Source of the DNA: Firmicutes bacterium UBA5010
Lineage (GTDB): Bacteria; Bacillota; Clostridia; Tissierellales; Sedimentibacteraceae
Reading direction: 5' to 3'
DNA length: 50,916 bases
Assembly (NCBI GenBank): GCA_002396645.1
Contig: DGYI01000073.1
Location: 1-50,916 of the forward strand
Made by a program: the position numbers and the translations under genes. Positions 43,658 through 50,331 of this stretch are shown here, one piece after another. Each line of letters starts with the position of its first letter. Within the stretch, counting starts at the first letter, position 1. The notes beneath the pieces are model-generated. The model saw nothing but the letters and a program-made list of their open reading frames with translations. It had not been told where the DNA came from and searched no databases.

Positions 43658-43754
43658 AGCTGCCTCCATAGCAAATAAAATGTGTATCAGGAGCAATGTA
43701 TAAGTGCTGTGCCTAATATAATAATACGAATTTCCTTTACAATCTTACCATAAA

Positions 43755-43870
43755 AATGAAAAAAAGACAACCGAGACAGCAATCAACTTCTTTTAACAAA
43801 ATATTGTGAATTGTGCATAAAAAATAGATATCTTTTTGTTTGCTGGAGTAATTCGAACTATCATCTATAT
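43755..43870 (+). repeat. Composite repeat: family-2 copy 4 joined to R-repeat copy 4
   Basis: Decayed family-2 sequence (GCAATCAACTTCTTTTAACA, AAATATTGTGAATTGTGCAT) runs directly into the R core AAAATAGATATCTTTTTGTT and ATTCGAACTATCA. The segment to 43960 (TTTAAAGGGGCTGCAGTCCC) also resembles the flank of R copy 3. Confidence 0.55.
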
Positions 43871-44024
43871 ATCTACCCTTAGAGTAAACAAAACTTATTT
43901 TTAAAGGGGCTGCAGTCCCTTTGTAGTACAGACTATGATATAGAATTTTACAGTAATAGATATCCTCAGCATTCGATATCATATTTTACAGTATAATGAA
44001 AATATTGCACGGTAAGTTTTATAT

Positions 44025-44062
44025 GCCCTTAATTTCAATGACTTACCATTGAAATTAAGGGC
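44025..44062. repeat. Perfect 16-bp inverted repeat before the riboswitch
   Basis: GCCCTTAATTTCAATG (44025-44040), 6-nt loop, CATTGAAATTAAGGGC (44047-44062). Its right arm contains TTGAAA (44049-44054), the likely -35 of the hydrolase promoter, with TAAAAT at 44073-44078. It may be an old terminator or an operator. Confidence 0.6.
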
Positions 44063-44082
44063 ACTTTTACATTAAAATATTT

Positions 44083-44190
44083 AATAGCCGAATCTTCAAG
44101 AAATGAAGTACCGAGGATTTTATATCGGGGTGAAGCCATAAAAAGGGCGGGGTTCCTCAACCCTAATCCGTCAACTAACTCGGGAGGCAA
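44083..44190 (+). promoter_or_regulatory. c-di-AMP riboswitch (ydaO/yuaA)
   Basis: The conserved ydaO elements are present in order: CCGAATCTTC, ACCGAGGATTTT, CGGGGTGAAGCC, AGGGCGGGG, CAACCCTAATCCGTCAACTA and CTCGGGAGGCAAA. It lies directly upstream of a LysM wall-hydrolase gene, one of the most frequent targets of this riboswitch. It binds cyclic di-AMP and normally turns expression off. Confidence 0.92.
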
Positions 44191-44202
44191 AAGGAGGATT
44201 AT

Positions 44203-44970
44203 ATGAAATTCAAAAGTTTGAAGTCAATTTTATTGGCTACAAGTCTGATTGCAGGTATATCTTTATTCTCGAGTAATGCTTATGCTGCAACCTACACTAC
44301 AGTAAACGGTGACTCATTATTTAAAATAAGCCAGATATTCAACACATCAATAACAAACATAATGAGTGATAACAAGCTGACATCTATCAATTTAAATATT
44401 GGACAAAAGTTGAACGTTCCCGGTATTACTCATACTGTTAAAAAAGGAGAAAGCTTGTATTTAATCTCTAAATCGTACAAAATCACATTGGAAACATTAA
44501 GGCGTGCAAATAATATATATACAGATTATTTAGATATTGGCCAAAAATTAAACGTGCCTGTAAAACCTTCAACAGAACCTAAGTTAGTAGACAATACATC
44601 ATCTTATTCTGCAAGCGATTTGGACTTGCTTGCAAGATTAATAACTGCTGAGGCACAAGGTGAGTCATACAATGCCAAAGTAGCAGTCGGAGCTGTAGTA
44701 TTAAACAGAGTAAGGAGCAATTCATTTGCAAATACAATCAATGGAGTAATATATGAGGTAATAGATGGTTATTATCAATTTACACCTGTGTTGAACGGAT
44801 GGATTAACAAGCCAGCTAATGCTGATTCCATAAAAGCGGCAAAAGAAGCTTTAAACGGTGTTGACCCTACAAATGGAGCCTTATTTTATTTTGATAAAAC
44901 CGCAACAAATAAGTGGCTTTTATCAAGACCGGTTTCAATAAAAATAGACAGTATGATATTTACATATTAG
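44203..44970 (+). CDS. LysM cell-wall hydrolase (SleB/Hydrolase_2-like)
   Basis: A 255-residue secreted protein. Signal peptide 1-29 (basic start, hydrophobic core, ANAYAA-type cleavage). Two LysM modules bind peptidoglycan: YTTVNGDSLFKISQIFNTSI... (30-73) and THTVKKGESLYLISKSY... (76-119). The catalytic domain (138-255) is of the SleB/CwlJ type with LARLITAEAQGES carrying the expected Glu. AAAGGAGGATTAT precedes the ATG. Control by the c-di-AMP riboswitch fits wall remodelling. It is the only plus-strand gene of the 38-51 kb zone. Confidence 0.93.
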   Translation: MKFKSLKSILLATSLIAGISLFSSNAYAATYTTVNGDSLFKISQIFNTSITNIMSDNKLTSINLNIGQKLNVPGITHTVKKGESLYLISKSYKITLETLRRANNIYTDYLDIGQKLNVPVKPSTEPKLVDNTSSYSASDLDLLARLITAEAQGESYNAKVAVGAVVLNRVRSNSFANTINGVIYEVIDGYYQFTPVLNGWINKPANADSIKAAKEALNGVDPTNGALFYFDKTATNKWLLSRPVSIKIDSMIFTY

Positions 44971-44983
44971 ATTTATTTTAAAT

Positions 44984-45163
44984 AGATATGCTACACTTGA
45001 TATGAATTTTAAAAATGATAAAGAAGAGCTCATTAATTGCTTTATTAATCATGTTGAATATTATGAGGATAAAATAATAGTTTGCTGCAATTTAACTGAT
45101 AAAAACAACACACCAGTGTATCCGACTGGTGTGTTTGTTGAGTTTTGCTTGCAAAATAGATAA
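44984..45163 (+). pseudogene. C-terminal remnant of a large serine recombinase
   Basis: An open frame without start, overlapping nothing functional: YATLDMNFKNDKEELINCF, INHVEYYEDKIIVCCNLTD, then a divergent tail. The pattern 'ELINxFINxVxxYxDKIIVxxN' is typical of the last 40 residues of resolvase/recombinase proteins from conjugative elements. The rest of the gene is absent. The frame ends inside R-repeat copy 3. A trace of a lost mobile element. Confidence 0.5.
45107..45134 (+). terminator. Hairpin after the LysM hydrolase / recombinase remnant
   Basis: ACACACCAGT pairs with ACTGGTGTGT across GTATCCG, followed by TTGTTGAGTTTTG; it may terminate the hydrolase transcript. Confidence 0.6.
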
Positions 45164-45210
45164 CTTTTTGTTTTTGTAATGGAATTGAACTATCGCACTT
45201 TTTCTTTAAA
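45136..45210 (+). repeat. R-repeat copy 3
   Basis: GAGTTTTGCTTGCAAAATAG, ATAACTTTTTGTTTTTGTAA, TGGAATTGAACTATCGCACT. Follows a terminator-like hairpin, as do copies 1 and 2. Confidence 0.7.
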
Positions 45211-45265
45211 GGTTTATGATCCTTTTTTGTCTATTTGACTTCTGAACTCCAGTCAATAAAAGACT

Positions 45266-46132
45266 TTATTTAAATCTCAACATGAGCGAATCACAAATAG
45301 CCGTATATCCTATTTTTTGATAGATACTATTCGATGTTGGATTTAACAAATCCGTGTATAATACGCACTTAGTAAATCCTTTATCTAATGCAATTTGACT
45401 TATTTGAGCTACACATGATGAGGCGTAACCCTTTCCCCGATAATAAGGAGGGGTATATACAAATGCCACACCGATAGCTGTTTGCATTTCCCTTGTATAT
45501 CCTGCCATAGAAACAGGTATTCCATTGTATTCTAAAACGTAGAGTTTTTTTGTTGATAATCGATAGCGATATGATGTTGCCTCTTGGGGAATAGACATTT
45601 CTGTTTTCCCATAAATGTTTGCTGAATCAAATGCCTCAGCCCAGTATGGAAAAAAATACATATCTTTTTCATCCAGCAAGCGAACAACACCGAATTGTTT
45701 AATATCCGAGTTTACTTCCTTAAGCTCATATATGCACTGGTTCATGGTTATTTCAAAGCTTAATCCCTTTTTATCAGCATATTTTTTAGCAAAATACTCC
45801 GCCAAGCTTTTTTCAGTTGTCACACCTGGGATTTCATAGTCTTCCAACCCATCTATCAGACAGTTTATAGCTTCAAGATTAATGATATTGTCTGTTGCAT
45901 AAAGTGTAATATTATGCGGTGGTGTCATTATAGCGGTAAGCCTTATACCGTTTGCATCTGAAACAGTTGCCATAAGCCAATTTACAGGGTTACGCCAGTC
46001 TGTTTTATCTTCCCCCATATGTCCGATTATGATATTGCCAAGAGGAATCATATTTTGCGCCTCGTGACGCATTAACACATCATATGTATCATTGTAAAAC
46101 TCATGCACATCCATATACAATTTAAATTGCAT
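45266..46132 (-). CDS. GNAT-family N-acetyltransferase
   Basis: A 288-residue protein. The C-terminal half is the GNAT fold, with the acetyl-CoA loop TPPYYRGKGYASSCVAQIS (R/Q-x-x-G-x-G/A type) near residue 225 and YTDLLNPTSNSIYQKIGY near the end. The N-terminal half is a degenerate second GNAT-like domain, usual for the 280-290-residue type. AAAGGGTGATATAATA precedes the ATG. Substrate unknown. Single-gene unit. Confidence 0.85.
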   Translation of the reverse strand: MQFKLYMDVHEFYNDTYDVLMRHEAQNMIPLGNIIIGHMGEDKTDWRNPVNWLMATVSDANGIRLTAIMTPPHNITLYATDNIINLEAINCLIDGLEDYEIPGVTTEKSLAEYFAKKYADKKGLSFEITMNQCIYELKEVNSDIKQFGVVRLLDEKDMYFFPYWAEAFDSANIYGKTEMSIPQEATSYRYRLSTKKLYVLEYNGIPVSMAGYTREMQTAIGVAFVYTPPYYRGKGYASSCVAQISQIALDKGFTKCVLYTDLLNPTSNSIYQKIGYTAICDSLMLRFK

Positions 46133-46253
46133 TATTATATCACCCTTTCATTAATAATCACAGACTTGCCTCGTATAGATCATTTATACATAAAGGTAAT
46201 TGTTACCCCTATTTCACCAAAAAATAATCCTTTATTTTATCAAGCAGAAAATC

Positions 46254-46649
46254 TTACACAACTTTAGTCTCGTTTATATAGCTGCCTACTTTAATAACAT
46301 CCCTGCATTTTATAAATGACCAGTTTTCCTGTCTACCCTTAAAATCAGGATTATTAGCATATACTACACCTTCAAACCCTATTCAAATAATTGCTGATGC
46401 ACATAGTGGGCATGGCTCAAATGTAGAATACTGACAGTTTATCTGTTTTTAATTTTATACATACGCTTCTTATAGCGTTTATTTCAGCATGTGCAGTTGG
46501 GTCATGGTCTCTCCAAACTGTTGTTTCGCCTTTGGCAATTATATTACCTTGCGGATTGATAACTGCTGCACTATTCCTTTGTCGTCCCATGCGTCTTTAA
46601 TCAATTCTCGCATTATTGTTTCGCTGGGATGTACTACGCTTGTTATCAT
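46254..46649 (-). pseudogene. Nucleoside/tRNA-deaminase-like pseudogene
   Basis: Minus-strand reading gives the start MITSVVHPSETIMRELIKDA with AGAGGTGATTGTA upstream, then in shifted frames IIAKGETTVWRDHDPTAHAE (zinc motif HAE), FEPCPLCASAII (PCxxC) and FEGVVYANNPDFKGRQENW, ending SYINETKVV. At least two frameshifts and an in-frame TGA separate these pieces. All zinc-binding motifs of a cytidine/guanine deaminase-family protein are recognisable but no single frame encodes them. Confidence 0.8.
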
Positions 46650-46710
46650 TACAATCACCTCTTTCTGGCTCTTTATCGTCTATTATATAAATTCTCTTTG
46701 CTTTAATTAT

Positions 46711-46760
46711 AGCAAAACCCTGCTGATAAAACAATTTCAGCTTTTTCGACAGGGTTTGTC
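46711..46760. repeat. Family-3 repeat, copy A
   Basis: AAAACCCTGCTGATAAAACA, ATTTCAGC, TTTTTCGACAGGGTTT: an imperfect hairpin 66 bp after the HD-domain gene stop (minus strand). Confidence 0.55.
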
Positions 46761-46825
46761 ATATGTAAAAAGGACAACTTTTGATATAATCGAATGCCCT
46801 TTTAAATATAAAACGTGAATAATGC

Positions 46826-47308
46826 TTATTTTACGTGATTACAGCCTAATTCATCAAGTAAGTTTTTATAACGTTCAATTTCCCATTCACTTACAGGAAA
46901 ATCTGGGTTATAAAAGCAATGGCTTAATACATCGGCATCTTTTAATAATTCGTCATAAGGCTCATGTATTTCTTGTTTATCGCCATGCCTTGATATAGCT
47001 GTAGTAATTATTTTAATTTCTTCGTCATTATATAAATTTATAGTTCTTAATAATACTTCGGCTTGTTCCGCTCCCTTTAACTCATGATTATCGACAGCTT
47101 TAGGTAAACCGCCATTTACATTCGCTATGTCGTGTAACATTCCGGAAGTCATGGCAATTTCTTGGCTTAAGTTTCGTTTTAATGCTAATAACGAACAATA
47201 ACGTGCCACACTATATAAATGTTCGACATAAAAACGGATTTTTCCCGGCTGTTTTTCGTAAACCAGCTTGTCAATTTTAATGCGTAATATTTCAAGTCTG
47301 TTTTCCAT
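46826..47308 (-). CDS. HD-domain phosphohydrolase
   Basis: A 160-residue HD-superfamily metal-dependent phosphohydrolase. The metal ligands are H29 region (VEHLYSVARYC), the HD pair in GMLHDIA, and a later ISRHGDKQEIHEPYDELLKDADVLSHC with the conserved D. Such small HD proteins hydrolyse nucleotides or similar phosphates. The ATG at 47308 follows GGAGGGTACGTT. Single-gene unit. Confidence 0.83.
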   Translation of the reverse strand: MENRLEILRIKIDKLVYEKQPGKIRFYVEHLYSVARYCSLLALKRNLSQEIAMTSGMLHDIANVNGGLPKAVDNHELKGAEQAEVLLRTINLYNDEEIKIITTAISRHGDKQEIHEPYDELLKDADVLSHCFYNPDFPVSEWEIERYKNLLDELGCNHVK

Positions 47309-47901
47309 AACGTACCCTCCACAAATATAAATTCTTACCAAGAATATTGTACATTGAAGTATTCTCATAGATTATAGCATAAGTATAAGAACAATTCAAT
47401 TTGAAAACAGCATTTTTTAAGGGGTTCATTTTTTGAACCGCTCTTTTTGATTTTGGAGGGGGCTCGCTTTTATGTGGTAGGGGGTTCGGAATTTTTGAGC
47501 GTTTGGAACGATTTTGCGCTGTCCGGTCATTTTCGGTATTTTTGAGGGCGGATTTAGGCCCGTCTCGGTGCCTGTGCGAAAACAGCGAACGCCAAAAAGT
47601 AGCTTTATATAAGGATTTTTACGTTTTCGGACAAAATGAAAACCGTCCATATGGACGGTTTCTATTATATCAAAGTTTCTCCCTTGATTTGAGTTGTGTT
47701 TGCAAAATAAATATCTTTTTGTTTTTGTAAAGAATTTGAACTATCATGCTTTTCGATTTTTATTTAAAATTCCAATCTACAACTGTCAAAACAATTCATT
47801 ACATATCTTCTTTTATAAAGTTCTTATCTAATTTAAATATATCATAATTTAATACTTTTGAATCGTATTTTTATTTTTGAAGTTTTACCATTGTTCAAAT
47901 G
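47309..47901. other. 593-bp intergenic region with foreign-looking segment and R-repeat
   Basis: 47420-47660 is clearly richer in G and C than its surroundings (for example GAGGGCGGATTTAGGCCCGT) and looks like a fragment of a mobile element. It holds the short hairpins GGTTCA/TGAACC (47423-47439) and AACCGTCCATATGGACGGTT (47641-47660). R-repeat copy 2 follows. No believable gene. Confidence 0.5.
47688..47768 (+). repeat. R-repeat copy 2
   Basis: GAGTTGTGTTTGCAAAATAA, ATATCTTTTTGTTTTTGTAA, AGAATTTGAACTATCATGCT, TTTC. Close to copy 1 over about 65 bp. Confidence 0.75.
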
Positions 47902-48360
47902 TTAAAGATATTCCAAAAATAAAAATACACCATGTATTGTACGGTTATCAATAAATATATTGTACCGCTCGGGTTTCAACATCAACACACATAAATTTTC
48001 ATCATCGGGACCTTTGAAAGCATCGTCCAAAGCATCATACCACATTCGTTTCTTTGTTTCAAAATCTGTTATTATTTCAATCTTTCCTGTTAAAGAAATT
48101 CCCGAAAAGCTTTCTTTATCGAATAAGTATACACATGTACGCGGATCCTTTTTTGCACGATTAGACTTGTTCCAACCCAACACTGTGCAAAAAGCTATCC
48201 ATCTAAACCCATCCGCTCTTGCAGCGGTAATCATAGAGGCAGTAGGATAACCTTCTTCTTCTATGAGTGACATTACCCAGTCTGCGCTATATCCTGATTC
48301 TTCTACTGTATGAATTGTGCTTTTATTAACGATTTCCTCTGCTTTTCTTAATAAATCCAT
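47902..48360 (-). CDS. Pyridoxamine 5'-phosphate oxidase-family flavoprotein
   Basis: A 152-residue split-barrel FMN-binding protein: MDLLRKAEEIVNKSTIHTVE at the start, GYPTASMITAARADGFRWIA as first barrel strands, then NKSNRAKKDPRTCVYLFDKE and GISLTGKIEIITDFETKKRMW. It belongs to the stress-protein-like (general stress protein 26-like) branch of the PNPOx family and is unlikely to make vitamin B6. GGAGGTAAAGT precedes the ATG. Confidence 0.85.
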   Translation of the reverse strand: MDLLRKAEEIVNKSTIHTVEESGYSADWVMSLIEEEGYPTASMITAARADGFRWIAFCTVLGWNKSNRAKKDPRTCVYLFDKESFSGISLTGKIEIITDFETKKRMWYDALDDAFKGPDDENLCVLMLKPERYNIFIDNRTIHGVFLFLEYL

Positions 48361-48436
48361 GCATACTTTACCTCCAAAATCCTTTTTATCAAAATAATTT
48401 TTATTGCAACAACTATAATCTTAATTTTTATAATAT

Positions 48437-48490
48437 TAAAAATCTGTAGACAAAATAATTTCAGCTTTGTCAACAGGTCTCATGTTTTGA
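48437..48490. repeat. Family-3 repeat, copy B
   Basis: AAATCTGTAGACAAAATAAT, TTCAGCTTTGTCAACAGG: decayed version of the same hairpin, 40-50 bp after the GNAT stop. Confidence 0.5.
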
Positions 48491-48531
48491 GATAACAGTG
48501 GAAAAAGATTTGCCTTAAATCTAAAAAATGT

Positions 48532-49002
48532 TTATTCATCACGTATGACGCATTCCATAGTTATCATTTGCTCGCATAAACCGTGTCGACTATAAAACCG
48601 TTGAGCATCTTTATTGTCTGGTAAAACAGATAATCTGAGATAGTCCATACCACGGTTTTTCGCCCATAGTTTGGATTCATCCATCAGTTTCGTTCCAACA
48701 CCCTTATTTCTATAATTCGCACTAACAATAAAATCTTGAATATAGGCATATTTACATGGAACTAATAAATTTATATTCGGCGTAACTTTTTCAAAAATTA
48801 GAGAAAAACCAATTATATCCTTATCAATAACCGCTAATAAAAACTCGGTTTTTTCGCCATTTATCAATCCAAATAAGTAATCAAAAGAGCGGCTTCCTCT
48901 TTGAAAATGTTCAGGCTGCATATTTATTGCATCTGAATCGAGTTCGTAAAATAATTTATTGATTACATCTATATCGTCAATGGCCGCTTTGCGAATAATC
49001 AT
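48532..49002 (-). CDS. GNAT-family N-acetyltransferase (small)
   Basis: A 156-residue single GNAT domain: MIIRKAAIDDIDVINKLFYE start, ISANYRNKGVGTKLMDESK-type acetyl-CoA loop (RNKGVG) and LSVLPDNKDAQRFYSRHGL near the end. The ATG at 49002 follows TTGGAGGTTGATGAA. Substrate unknown. Confidence 0.88.
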   Translation of the reverse strand: MIIRKAAIDDIDVINKLFYELDSDAINMQPEHFQRGSRSFDYLFGLINGEKTEFLLAVIDKDIIGFSLIFEKVTPNINLLVPCKYAYIQDFIVSANYRNKGVGTKLMDESKLWAKNRGMDYLRLSVLPDNKDAQRFYSRHGLCEQMITMECVIRDE

Positions 49003-49026
49003 TTCATCAACCTCCAATTTAATTTA

Positions 49027-49070
49027 TAATAAAACCCTATCGAAAAAGCAGTTTCAGCTTTTTCGATAGG
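49027..49070. repeat. Family-3 repeat, copy C (perfect hairpin)
   Basis: CCTATCGAAAAAGC and GCTTTTTCGATAGG form a perfect 14-bp stem around AGTTTCA. Confidence 0.65.
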
Positions 49071-49101
49071 CTTCGTGCTTGGCAAAACAACTGCCTATTG
49101 A

Positions 49102-49139
49102 TAAAATGCACCGCTCTCGATTTTGGGGCGGTACATTTT
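49102..49139 (-). terminator. Terminator after the histidine phosphatase gene
   Basis: AAAATGCACCGC pairs with GCGGTACATTTT (one mismatch) with further C/G pairs inside; T-rich on the minus strand. Confidence 0.7.
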
Positions 49140-49216
49140 TTAATGATTATACAGTTTAAACACCCATTCACGGACAATCGTTAAATGATATGAATTGATT
49201 CTGCCAATATTTATGA

Positions 49217-49822
49217 TTAATTATATGAGCGGTCACCCAAACGAGATATCATACGCTTTTTATCTGAATCTTCATGCATGAATGATACGCCGCCTGAGCC
49301 GCCCGACAAACCGCATTTGTTAAGCATTTCTACATCCAAACCGAGCCATATTGCGTGAAATATTCCCAAAGTGATTCCATGAGAAACAATAATTATATTT
49401 TCTTCCGGGCTATCCGTAATTTGCCTATGAAATTCAAAAAGACGATTCCAAAGTTCTCTTTTGGACTCTGCACCGTTATATTGTCTATCATCAATGGTTT
49501 TTATCTGGCCCAAATCGTTTTCCCGCGCCCATTCTTTTGATTTCCCATTGCCCTCACCCAAATTTATCTCTCTCAATGCGGCGGTAAATATCGGCTCAAT
49601 ACCCAAAAATCCCGCTATAACTTCCGCTGTGTGTTTTGCACGCAGCAAATCGGATGAATACATAATGTATTTTTTGTCCTTGACTTCTCGCGAAAGATTC
49701 TCGCCGATTCTTTTTGCCTGTTCAATTCCAAGCTGCGTTAAATTCCAATCCCCCCAACCTCCGAGCATTCTGTTCGTGTGATGAATGGATTGCGTGTGTG
49801 GAATGGTGATAATGTTTTTCAT
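49217..49822 (-). CDS. Histidine phosphatase-family protein (phosphoglycerate mutase-like)
   Basis: A 201-residue member of the broad PhoE/PGM family. The catalytic His lies in IPHTQSIHH at residues 7-15 (the usual RHG/RHT reads PHT here, so the conserved Arg is a Pro or shifted). Other motifs: SSDLLRAKHTAEVIAGF, E in ALREINLGEGNGKSKEW, and second His in IIIVSHGITLGIFHA. It hydrolyses phosphate esters of unknown identity. TAGGAGGGTAAT precedes the ATG. Confidence 0.83.
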   Translation of the reverse strand: MKNIITIPHTQSIHHTNRMLGGWGDWNLTQLGIEQAKRIGENLSREVKDKKYIMYSSDLLRAKHTAEVIAGFLGIEPIFTAALREINLGEGNGKSKEWARENDLGQIKTIDDRQYNGAESKRELWNRLFEFHRQITDSPEENIIIVSHGITLGIFHAIWLGLDVEMLNKCGLSGGSGGVSFMHEDSDKKRMISRLGDRSYN

Positions 49823-50331
49823 ATTACCCTCCTAAATAGTATTAAAAATGCGTGGTTCCATCTTACTACAAAACAAACCCACCATCAACCGATTTTTATC
49901 AATTGATGGTGGATTTTTTTGAGTTGTGCTTGCAAAATAGATATCTTTTTGCTTTTGTGAGGAATTTGAACTATCACGCTTTTACTTTTTTATTAAACAA
50001 ATTGTCTACACGCCTTATTGCTGTAACTCTGATAACAATTGACTATGCTACCACATGTCATAAACGAATCTTTAATATAATATTTATATCTATATAGTTT
50101 ATCTTTCTCAGAATTACCTATAGACAAGACTTTGACTGCAATTATTTTGGAAATATTAAATTTCTTCAATTTATTATGCTACAATTAATTTGTATAGAGA
50201 GTCTTTTTGATCAATCTTCTATGCATTGTTATAGCTTTCTTAGCATAATTCCGCTGATGACTGAGAAGAAACTTGATTTAAATATTGTAAAATAATCAAG
50301 CATTCTGGATTATTGCTTCGTTCGTGAAAAA
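49823..50331. other. 509-bp intergenic region with R-repeat copy 1
   Basis: A plus-directed terminator-like hairpin (CCACCATCAA with TTGATGGTGG, 49879-49914, then TTTTTT) is followed by R-repeat copy 1. The rest to 50331 is A+T-rich with no gene seen. Confidence 0.5.
49918..49990 (+). repeat. R-repeat copy 1
   Basis: GAGTTGTGCTTGCAAAATAG, ATATCTTTTTGCTTTTGTGA, GGAATTTGAACTATCACGCT, TTTAC. Best-preserved copy. Confidence 0.75.

Noticed and set aside
43840..43870. tRNA-like T-arm (ATTCGAAC) on the minus strand
   Set aside because: No acceptor stem, anticodon arm or CCA region can be folded around it; the string is part of the R-repeat.
43737..43982. 81-codon minus-strand open frame
   Set aside because: It is made of repeat sequence (family 2 plus R), has no ribosome site and no protein-like features.
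47426..47650. 74-codon minus-strand open frame in the G+C-rich segment
   Set aside because: Low complexity, no ribosome site; likely a chance frame in mobile-element debris.
49852..50097. 81-codon plus-strand open frame
   Set aside because: It runs through a terminator hairpin and R-repeat copy 1 and has no ribosome site.
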